DNA from: Cephalotrichum gorgonifer
Lineage: Eukaryota > Ascomycota > Sordariomycetes > Microascales > Microascaceae
Assembly (NCBI GenBank): GCA_900312665.1
Contig: ONZQ02000003.1
Span: 2,344,911-2,408,910, forward strand
Length of the DNA stretch: 64,000 bases
Direction of reading: 5' to 3'
A program made the translations under genes and the position numbers. The notes under the pieces are model-generated. The model was given only the letters and a program-made list of their open reading frames with translations, ran no database searches and had not been told where the DNA came from. Position 1 is the stretch's first letter. Each line of letters starts with the position of its first letter. Below are positions 54,940 through 64,000 of the stretch, one piece after another.

Positions 54940-57900
54940 CGTTGGCAGGCGCAACGATTGTTCCGGGTTTTTTGGGGGCGGCTGTTTGTTGTGTTTGTTG
55001 GTGAAGAGGGAGCGGCAAGGTGGGGTAAAAGGTGCGGGAAGAGCTCGAGAGAGGGGAAATTTTTGTTTTGTTCGTGCCTCCAGGACTCGAACGTGCAGCA
55101 AGCTTGAGGCCGGGACAGTAGTCCACTGCTGCTGTACCCTGTAGGGCTGCAGGGTGCTAGGGGATCCAGCCGGTAGGTAGTACCGCCCCCGGGCATCAAA
55201 CTTCTTACGTCTCACATCTCAGGGGCGGTGGTGCTCTGTATTACTCGTACACATGAATTGACATCACGGCGGGATGCCACGATGTCTGTACCCGACGAGA
55301 CTGCGAATACTAGAATTCCGGGTCCTTCTTGACCACATACGAGGAGCCTATATTCGCTGCCGTCCTCTTGAATGAAGCGTAAAATAGCGGGCTCTCGTTC
55401 CCATTCTCGTTGCCATTGATCTTCAGGCCCAAAGTGGAAGTGAAGGATCGCGGAGAAGAGGGGTTAGGAGGGGTCGTGAAGAGGGGCTAAACAATGAGGG
55501 GGGCTGGGACGCACCAAAGCGGAGCCTCATGTATGTGATTCGCGCTTCATTCTCGTCGCTGGCCAACAGATGGCCAACTCCAACAGGGTTGGCCGCCACA
55601 GATAGCAAATCGTCCAACAGCAGCCAAATGTCATGCAGTTGGCTGGGGAGCGCCTACATATATATGTAGGTTGCGTTGGACAGACCCAATGGCCAACTCC
55701 TGGAGCGAATTGAGGGCATTCAAGGCCGACATAAAGTACCAATCTAGTCGTGCCATCACCAATCTAACTCGTCGCCAAGAATAAGCTGAGATTTTAGTGG
55801 CTGGTGATACCGATGCGACATCACGAGTGCGCGTCTACTCGTAATACCTGCCGGCCAATGAATGGAAGCTGCAGCTGAACCTCTCCCACTCGAATAGTGA
55901 AAGCTCTCGTGGTTTATGTTGACTGGGCCAAAGCTGAACTTCTGGTTGATTATGTAGAAGGGAGTGGACCTAGGATCGGGCAGAGCCGGTGCACCTGGAA
56001 TCACAGGACAACACCTGTCTCAGTGTGGCATCTGCCTCGGGGCGCGGAGAGCGTCCTCCGCGAGCATCGGCGAAGAGCGGGCCGACCTTAAGTATGGCCT
56101 CGGAGAGGTCGTTCCCCGTGAAGCATTGTGCAAAAAGTATTATCCCGGTCCTCTCATTCGGAGTCATAGCCCAAAAACCAATCAGTTCCTCTTCCTCGTA
56201 TATGGGACGACCCGACGACCGCGAGCCTCTTTGCGATAACTGACCTGCTGTCTTAGTCTTGAAAAGCGACCATCTGAAAGTGGGGGGAGAGGGTTCGTCT
56301 GCTCGTACCTCCCTATGCTAACGCGCCCCCACTTACTTGTATACTAATATCAGACATGAGATGATGAGATGCCCGTAGGGCTGGGGCGCTCAGGAACTTG
56401 CACTGCAGCCCTCGAACCCATAATTCCGAACGTGGATTACAGCTTTGCACAGAGTCATCTTCGGCAGACGACAGCAAGCACTAAGACCCAAAGGAAAAGC
56501 ACTTCTGTTCGAATATGCTAAACGTAAACGAAGGAGCCAATGCGGACGTAAGCCGCCCTTTCCCCTGTTCCACTGGGCGGCCTGTTCGCGGCGTGAGATT
56601 AGAGCAGAGCCCCGTGTGTCGGGCCCCCGTGTCAGCAATTAGTGCGCATTTTTCAATCCTAGGGTCCTTTTCTCCCAATGGCACGGTGACAACAGCTGAG
56701 CCATTTCACACACCTATTACACGAGGCGCCTCGTACACAGGCGTACGAGTACATCAAATCCCGGTTCCGGTGTCAGTGTCAGTGGACCAGCCCCGGAGTT
56801 GCGGTGCCGCTGACAAACTTCAAGCCCCCTAAACCCGGGACCCGGGGATAACAAGATCCACGAGTGCGTAAGTCCGTACGCAGTGATAGCAACAATATTA
56901 ACATTTTCGGAGTTTGGGTATTATTATGCTTAACGCGCGGTGCCAGGTGCCACGGCAGGATCATCCTCGTACCTGCGATCGGGGGAACTAATGCGTAAAG
57001 CCGTCCAATCCCTACATATAAAAAGTAGAACGCCTGAAGAAGAAGTAGGAATTGAATATCTATACCCCCGAGTCCAGTACGATATGAGTATGCTGATAAA
57101 GCCATGGTTGAAGGAGCGCCCGCAAAATCCCGCGAAACATATACGCTAGTTCCTGAGTGCGGATGTTCGGCCGAACCTTGGCCCTTTGTTTCTTTTTTTT
57201 TTTTTGCACGCCCCGGTGGATCGGAGGCCGAACCGCCGATCGTCCAAAAAATGCATTATGCCTGATGACATATGACCCACCCCGCAGGGCACCCTAAGGT
57301 CATCCGGCTGCAGGTGGTCGGTTGGCGGGGCTGACAACAAGCGGGCGGAATTGTCATGATGCTTATCAATCCGCAAAAAGCCGCCATCGCCTGCCTTTAG
57401 AAGCCTCCGGCGCTTGGAAAACAGGGCTGATCCATGATTATACTTTGCTAGCCGGGTCCAAAGAACAGTGACAAACGAGGGTATTGATAAAAAGCCACTC
57501 GCCGCATTAAAAAAAATCTATATAAGAAATGGGAAATTATAAACATGATCTTTTGAGGTGAAGACTTCTCACCGAGCGAGATTCAGACTCCGTCTTGTGC
57601 AGTTGCTCTCTTCCTGCTGGATGATCTAACGCTCGTGAAGTTGCGCTCCATATATAGTTCAGGTTTTTCCTCCGCGGCCCGAGGTACCGGGGACGAAGCT
57701 TGTGGGGAATCCACGAGGTAATCGCGTGGTGTATCTGGTATACTAGAAACCCCCCCCCCTTGTTCTCTTAGAAAACGCCAAGTTATAACAAACCCGCCTC
57801 CATGGTAAGAAGCTAAAGAACAAACAATACTTGATGGGTGGGATAGTCGTAAAGTCTAGAAAAGTGGCCGAAGAAAAAAGCAGGCGGTTGTACCCACAAA

Positions 57901-58408
57901 TCTCGTCATCCCGCGGAAGTGATTTCAAATTTGTGGGACACAAGCAAAAGAGCGAACCCCGAAGTCAACCCCGAACTTGAGAGGTAAGATAAATTGAGTC
58001 ATGAGGACAGGACCAAAAAAGATCCCGCTCTTCCTTCGGCCGAAGGTGCCCCCACCCCGGCAGCCGATGCCGTGTCACATCTCCGAGGCTGCCCCACCTT
58101 CTGCGGGAGAGAGCTCGCCCTTCGGGTCGGAGATGTTGGCAAACACACGGTGTTTGGTGTTGTTCAATGTGGGATGTTGTTGTAGCCCGCCGTAGTGGTA
58201 AGGAGTGGGTGGGCGTATCTAAGAGACGAGCATGCATAAGCGGAGAACACAGGCTCCGATCATCGCAGTGCCCCCGGGGTTCATGACTCGATTCTAAGTT
58301 TTCTAGAAGCCTTCAAATCCTCGCACATGGTCTCGCTCGGGGTTCCGTCCCCGCGGCACTGATGCTGATAGGGCTGTATTAGGGAGGGTGGTTAGGTTGT
58401 GTAAGAGA

Positions 58409-58430
<22 letters not shown>
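58409..58430 (+). repeat. (GT)11 dinucleotide repeat
   Basis: Eleven uninterrupted GT units followed by GGTGTGTG. Confidence 0.9.
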
Positions 58431-58440
<10 letters not shown>

Positions 58441-60631
58441 TAGGCATGTAGCCATCTAATAGCTCAAAAGTACAAGTACATAACAGTGGAAGTGCGGGTG
58501 CGTATTCTGCGCGGAATTTGTGCGACTGATAGGCTTTTCGGAGTTCACAACTCTTACACGTATAAACTGTCTATTAGCGGTCTCGTAAACTCCGTTTGCC
58601 ATGCCCGATAATAATTGGCCGGTTGCCCAGTCTGCGCCAAGGAAGGACAGCCTAACCAGCATGCAGGAAACGAAACTGACATGATGAACATAACCGCCAG
58701 GATGCAGGTATGTCTCCGAAAGGAGCCTCGTTGCCATGCGGCACACACCGCCTGTAATATTAGCTGTGGTGGTATCTTCGTACAGCGCGGGGTCGGTCTG
58801 GGAGAAATAGCGAAAGCCCGCTCCGATTCCACCCCGCCATTCATAACTCCCCGACCCGACAGGGGGGTGGAACAGATCGCATGCAACCCCGTATTGCCGT
58901 CTTCCGCATCTCACCGTGCCCTCGACCCTCTCCCCCCTTTTGTACGTCCGAGACTGTTCACCTGACGGGCTGCAAGTGCAAGTATACTTACTCTCGTGGC
59001 TCCCCCTGACAAAGCGGAAAGTCGGGGTGATGCTCTCCTCCATTCCCCGAACGCCAAGAAGCCAGAACGGAGGGTGAAGGTGAGTTAATTGTGGGTCGCA
59101 CCGATCAGGGGGACCCACTTGCCGGGATTTCGGTGCCGCTTGACAAATCGAACGTGTGGGATGAGAAGAAGAACATACTTGGTATTACTCGGAACTAATA
59201 GCGTTATGGGGACTGGGAAGGATCCACCCCGAGGAGAGCCGTGAACCGGGCTGGTATTACTAGTCACCCTAACGTCGATAACTAGACTAAATACTAACAG
59301 CCCTAGGCGGGAAGCACACCACCATACCCTCGACCGTGGGTACCCCGTATGAGGGCATCATCCCTAACCATTATGTTATGGAAAAGTACCCGTACGTAAG
59401 GCCAAGGCTGGGCGTTACCTGTAGGTTAATTACGATTTCAGGGTCTTTTTTTGGTGGTGGTGGTGGCGGCCTTACTATTACACTACAAAGCACCGAGACT
59501 TCAAAAAAGACGCCACGTCTGTCGATCCCTCCATCCCTTTCTTGGGCTCAGGTCAACATCAGGTAGTTAAACTAATGACGACGGTGGAGGGTGGGATTGT
59601 GTACTATTCCCAAGAGGATTCCTATTCCTTTGCGGCGGCTAACAATGACCGATAAGGATAACAATCTCTATACTTGGTAAGGGGTACAACCACGAGTACA
59701 TGCAATCGTGACGAATGCCGAGCGAATGATAGCTTCTACTCGTATACTCGAAAGATCTCGTCATCCTTCGGGGCAGAGCTTAATCTGGGGAGGAATGTGC
59801 CCGCCGCTGCCTCGGACTCGGATATAAACCGGTGACTTCTTTTGTGCCGTGAACCCTTAACCCCGTTCTCCGTGGGTGTGTTGACGGGGCGGACAGGGCA
59901 GATGACTGACTTTGACTTCCCTTCTCCCCCCCACACACCATACACCACGAAGCACCGCACACCCCCCCCATTCCCCCCAGCGACCCGGAACCACCCGTTC
60001 GAGGTGACACGCTCATGCGGCCGCCGTACCTGGGTACTCTACTACTTACTCCCGCAGTTAGGATCCACATCTCGTGCCGCTGCCGCACAAGGAAAATGCT
60101 CGGGCTCTTGCTGGGTCGCGAAGATGCACCCGCGACTCCGAGAAGCGGGTTTTGCGAGCGGCCGAATGAGAGTACCTTGCGGGCAGAAGACCCACCACCC
60201 ACCCCCTAGGTCAATTCGCACTCGCACCCACCTCGCACGCCTCGCATAGGGTCGTGAAGAAAGACTTCCTAGGAGAGTACATGTATTTTGTGCTAAGCTT
60301 GCGGCGTCGTGCGAAGACGAAGTGCGAGTGCGAGTATGCCTCGCTCGTAATAGATGTCGTATGATGTGTACCTGTTCATCCTGCTGTCGTGCTTATGAGT
60401 AGGGGTTTTCCTGTATGCGATTGGGAAGGGGAACGACGCGGGCCGACTGTGACTACGATATGGCAGGCTATTGGTATCAATTTGTGTTAAGATGATTTGT
60501 GTTATTAGGATTGGGGACTAAGCCCTTCGCATTTCGCATTCCTCGGATCCCGCCCAAAAGGGGAAGTCAGTACGAAGGTAATACAGTTGCGCATTGCGTC
60601 ACGCCAAACGAGCCACCCTTGGCATATTGGT

Positions 60632-60647
60632 GTACGAGTACTCGTAC
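60632..60647. repeat. Perfect 16-bp palindrome GTACGAGTACTCGTAC
   Basis: The sequence equals its own reverse complement and is made of two overlapping copies of the TACGAGTA word in opposite orientation. Confidence 0.7.
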
Positions 60648-61673
60648 CCCCGGCGGTTGCCAATGGGGCCGTGACCCAAGACTCGCAGTTGCAACTTGCA
60701 AGGGGTGCCTTGGCTTGTCGCTTATGTTCTTTTCTATCTGGCCAGTTTCTAAAGGGGGGCTTTTTTTTGTTTTCGTTTTCTTTTGGCGGGGGAAGGAGCA
60801 ATGGCTGATCGTGGCGTGGCATGCACGAGGTCTGGAAGAGGACGTCTCTTTACAAGTACTAGCAATTGTCGTGACAGTGTCTTCCTGCGAGGACATGAGC
60901 TTCTTAGCGCTTGTCGTCCTGCCAGACATGAGTCGGGCCTCTTCCTTAGTTCCATTTAATAACTAGTAGTATGATCGGTGCCGGCGGTCGCCGCGGACAC
61001 CGATGATTCACCCTGTCAGTGGGTACTGCGTACAAACTTCATAATGCTTGATGGTGCGGAAGTCTTCCTTCCCGAGTCGGGTTTTGTGCAAGCTATACGT
61101 CCAGGGCGGGGAGGGAAGAGAGGAGGGAAAAGGGGGGGGGGGCGTGGCGCGGAATAGAACCTTGTAGCAAGAGGGTGCGGGTGCGTGCGGGATTCATCAC
61201 TGTGAGCCATAGCTCGTACGAGGAATGTACTAAAACTAAAGTACAAGGTAATCCACCTGAAAATCCGCATCTTAGGACCATTATTAATCGAGTCCGCCGG
61301 GCCTCAAGTACCTCCGACGCAAAGTACAGCGCCGCCGGTTCGCCCCTAGCGTACACGCCCCCCTTCATGGTCCCCCCACCCTAGTTCATCTCAAACTGCC
61401 CATCTCCGCACACACCCCCCTGGTCGCCGCCCAGAACACACCTCGCGCTCCGCTTCTTCTCCGTGTAAGACTAATAACGCTCCGAGAGAGCTGTGTGTGT
61501 GTGGTGTCTCTTATCCATATATGTATCCGGGTGGTGCCTGGATTCAATGGCCTACCTTTACTTCACTTTCTCGAGCTCACCCTCGTCAACCCCCCGATCC
61601 ACAGTAAATTATCCTCAAGCTCTATATCCAAATTTACCTTAGCCTTCCTCCTCTCTACCATTGCGTATCACTT

Positions 61674-61706
61674 ACCTCACCTACCTCACTACCTCACTAC
61701 CTCACT
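61674..61706 (+). repeat. ACCTCACT octamer repeat in Zn2Cys6 leader region
   Basis: Three exact tandem copies at 61683-61706 with a partial copy at 61674-61680, about 170 bp upstream of the ATG. Confidence 0.8.
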
Positions 61707-61877
61707 TACCCCTAGAGGCACGCACATGACTACTCTCCCCTGGCCGTCGTCAACATCACACTCGTACGAACAACCACCCGGCCACCGCATACTGCAACCG
61801 ATACAAGAAGACAACGTCTCACTCCGAGCTTAAATAAGAGAGAAGAAAAAAGCAACCAATCTAAAACCACTTTCACA

Positions 61878-63087
61878 ATGGGACACAGCATGCCTACGCC
61901 TCCCACAGAGGACCATAGCCATAAGCCGCCAAGAAAGTCCTCGTCCTCGAGCAAGACGTCGAAATCCACACACCGTGCCTCAAAGCGTATAGGAGGGTCC
62001 AGCATCATCAGCGCCGCAACAAGTCACTCAGAGCCGCACTCACCCACATCCGACAGCAGGCATAAGCGAGTATGGAAGGCGTGTGAGCGGTGTCGGATGA
62101 AGAAGACCAAGGTAAGCTAGAGAGAAAGAGCCCCAAAAAATACCCTTCTATTTCTTCCCTGTTGCTCACATGTTACGCAATAGTGTGATGGCGAATTCCC
62201 CTGCAAGAGGTGTAAGGACGACGGTCTCGTATGTACAGCCGGCGTTCGCAAGAAGGTAGAATATAAGCAACTACCACGAGGGTATGTCACCACCTTGTCT
62301 TACCTTCTCCTTCCCACCTGAGACTTCTAGACACTAACACTGAAACGCCAGATATGCCGAGGTCCTTGAAAGCACGCAGTTCTCCCTAATAGCCACCATC
62401 CACAAGCTCTACAGCATGGTCCAGAACGGAGAGACCTGGGACCTGGGTGACCCAGAACTTAACGACCGCGGCCAGCCCATCGTCCACAACATCGCCACGA
62501 AGCTAGGATGTATCCGGCCTAACAGCGACATCGACCTCCCCGTCCACTCCGTATTCCCCGAGAACGAGAGCGACATGAGGGATCTGGTCCGCCAGCTCGA
62601 GGCGCAGCAGCAGGACACGCCCCAGCTGGAGACGACGACCCGGGCCGGCGACGTCTCGCCCACCGACGCGAGCTCAGCCTCGGAGCACGACCACTCGGAC
62701 CTTGAGGAGGACCACCACCACTACAACGACGCGACGCCGGCCACGAGCCACACCTTCCTGTCGCCGCAGAGCCCGGCGCCGTACAACGACTTCGACGCGC
62801 ACCAGCAGCTGGACACGGGCGTCATGTTCCATGACCAGCCCACCCTCGCGACCTTCGCGGCCGCGTGGAACAGCGCGCCCTCATCGATGTCCATGATGCC
62901 CAACTTCCTCTCGCAGTCGTCGACGATGACGAACGACATGCTCACGCAGGGCCTCCTCGAGTCGGAGTTTGGGAGGTTGAGGCCACACATGGTCTCGTGT
63001 CCGAACCCCGAGGTGATGTTGGGCATGGGGGACCCGATGATTTACTCTGGCTTCGGCGACGACGAGGGCCAGCAATTGCGCCTTTAG
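61878..63087 (+). CDS. Zn2Cys6 binuclear-cluster transcription factor (3 exons)
   Basis: Exons 61878-62111, 62184-62281 and 62352-63087 give 355 residues. The zinc cluster is C-X2-C-X6-C-X5-C-X2-C-X6-C, formed by ACERCRMKKTK at the end of exon 1 and CDGEFPCKRCKDDGLVC in exon 2, so the intron splits the DNA-binding domain between its third and preceding residues. After it comes VRKKVEYKQLPRGYAEVLES and FSLIATIHKLYSMVQNG, a segment I recognise from fungal regulators often labelled fluconazole-resistance-protein-1-like. The rest is acidic, Gln/Ser/His-rich and probably an activation region. No fungal-specific transcription factor middle homology domain is seen. The N-terminus is Ser/Lys-rich. 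Nuclear. Its targets are unknown; no partner gene lies next to it within the window. Confidence 0.88.
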
Positions 63088-64000
63088 GTGGTCTTAAGAC
63101 ATATTCTTCTACTTCTTACAACCTCACTTTTGGCGACACTTTTTTATCGGGCATTTTCATGGGTCAGAGACACGGGCAGCGGCGTCTTATACTACTCAAC
63201 AACGGGAAATAGATGGGGAGGAGGGGAACAATTCTGCCCTAATGATGAATGAGGACACACAATTGTACATTACACCCTTGAAAGGGGGGGGACGAGACGG
63301 GCTCGGGCTACGGGTTGGGACTTGATGTTTTTATCGGAGTTTATACGGCGGGGATCGGGGGTATATTGTTCACAAACCAACCACCACTCTTGAGCCTTCT
63401 CTATTTTCCATGCTTTTTTTTCCTCTTTACTTCTTGTGGACAAATCGGTAGAACCATTCTTCTCGACATTGAATATAAACGCGGCAGCGAAATGTCAATG
63501 ACCACTACTACTACTCTTACTCTCTTGATCGCATGGAACCCCAAGAACCTTCTTAACCCCCCCCTTTCACCCCTCACTTCTAAGCTCGAGACCCTGAAAG
63601 AGCAAAAAAAGCACAAGATCTGGATCTGGATACCAAGCTTGCTGCGGACAGCTTGGCAACTTGGCGAGCTGTGTCTCGTGAGAAGCCCGATGCGACAGTA
63701 GTGGGGATAGACATCATAATTGGGGTCGAAAGGGGGGCGTGTGTGTGTTTGTGTGTGGGGTGGGGGGAGAGAGGAACACCGCGGGGTGGGGACACAGCTT
63801 CTTTTTTCGGACTGCACAAGAATTCCGTGCATGTCAACCTAAGCTCCTTTTGGGTGGTTTTACAGTGAGTGGAAAGAAGAAGAAGAGAAGAGGAAGCGGG
63901 TAATAATCGGGTCCTTCAGTGTTTCGGGGGGGACTTATTGCAAGTATATGCGAGTACCTGGGACGATGTGTACCAGCAGACCAAAGTGAAAGGGAAGGAG
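63088..64000. other. 3' flank of the Zn2Cys6 gene to window end
   Basis: 913 bp. Presumed 3' UTR first, then spacer with T-rich (63415-63430) and G/T-rich (63735-63775) tracts. No gene recognised; a gene beyond the window may begin its leader here. Confidence 0.4.

Larger units (their letters stand above)
54940..61877. other. 6.9-kb gene-poor region between annexin 5' end and Zn2Cys6 gene
   Basis: The left end is the annexin leader and promoter; the right end (about 61380-61877) is the CT-rich promoter/leader of the transcription factor. Between them I find no supported gene. It carries many TAC(G/A)AGTA words (55242, 55836, 56334, 56744, 58471, 59737, 60633), a (GT)11 run, homopolymer G/C runs (57748-57758, 61130-61141) and an ACCTCACT repeat. 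The largest minus-strand open frame with an ATG (59043-58456, 195 codons) has no recognisable domain and is not called. Confidence 0.45.

Noticed and set aside
55080..55145. Possible tRNA near the annexin leader (ACTCGAACGTG)
   Set aside because: The T-stem does not pair and no D-arm or anticodon arm of normal size can be drawn.
57560..57640. tRNA-like minus-strand segment with a possible TCAC-GAG/CTC-G-GTGA acceptor pairing
   Set aside because: The T-arm is broken (GTCTGAATC), the anticodon arm does not fold to standard size and no nearby T-run terminator follows. At most a relic.
58456..59043. 195-codon minus-strand frame in the gene-poor block
   Set aside because: Starts at an arbitrary Met, has no domain or intron signals, and composition is like the surrounding spacer. 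An orphan gene cannot be excluded without RNA.
1..64000. CRISPR arrays, prokaryotic operons, phage or biosynthetic core genes (PKS, NRPS, terpene synthase)
   Set aside because: None of the required repeats or domains are present. The acyl-CoA ligase is not accompanied by any core biosynthetic enzyme.

Overview
The window is nuclear DNA of a filamentous ascomycete (Pezizomycotina; a Sordariomycete or close relative is my best guess). The evidence is short 50-230 bp introns with GTRNGT donors and RCTRAY-type branch points, moderately GC-rich compact genes separated by 1-7 kb of non-coding DNA, and a gene set typical of such fungi (EFR3, OSH1-type oxysterol-binding protein, AIM11, ATP12, GPI-anchored yapsin-like protease, Zn2Cys6 regulator). 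There is one 20-base N gap at 27153-27172. No operons, CRISPR arrays, rRNA genes, viral genes or recognisable intact transposons were seen.

Layout. 1-759: 3' part of a DcpS-type scavenger decapping enzyme (+), whose stop lies inside the 3' end of a convergent GILT-type thiol reductase (-, 731-1758). 3048-4897: hexokinase-family sugar kinase (+). 5224-6404: prolyl-4-hydroxylase-like 2OG-Fe(II) oxygenase (-). 6766-6836: tRNA-Glu(CTC) (-). 7184-7705: AIM11 (+). 8774-10451: pantothenate kinase (-). 11762-12710: acyl-protein thioesterase (+). 13511-14866: F-box-like ankyrin protein (-). 16536-20068: EFR3 (+). 21066-21317: small membrane protein (-). 22745-23919: ATP12 chaperone (+). 26271-28223: GPI-anchored aspartic protease (+, contains the gap). 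28941-31248: AlkB-like dioxygenase with a Cys-rich N-terminal half (-). 33899-36069: peroxisomal 4-coumarate-CoA-ligase-like enzyme (+). 36342-37537: secreted RGG-rich alpha/beta hydrolase (-). 38757-39857: peroxisomal acyl-CoA thioesterase (-). 40947-45130: OSH1-type oxysterol-binding protein (-). 46304-49174: GPI-anchored GH18-like protein with Ser/Thr repeats (-). 52211-54939: annexin (-). 61878-63087: Zn2Cys6 transcription factor (+).

Functional themes are mostly housekeeping: mRNA cap turnover, CoA synthesis, ATP synthase assembly, phosphoinositide and sterol membrane contact, and depalmitoylation. There is also a cell-wall or secretory set (yapsin, GH18-like protein, RGG hydrolase). Two enzymes of acyl-CoA metabolism, both ending in peroxisomal targeting signals, lie 2.7 kb apart. 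I reconstructed exon structures by hand from splice consensus, reading-frame phase and family continuity; all junctions close in phase.

I did not find a clear new multi-gene system. The items most worth a second look are: (1) an over-represented intergenic word family, TAC(G/A)AGTA and its complement, often joined to GGTATTA and twice in near-perfect palindromes; (2) a GH18-like surface protein whose catalytic Asp/Glu motif is degraded and which carries a large Ser/Thr minisatellite; (3) a secreted hydrolase preceded by an RGG-type repeat; (4) an AlkB enzyme with a Cys-rich, probably zinc-binding module; (5) a probable GC-AG intron; (6) three introns of length 3n with no stop in frame.
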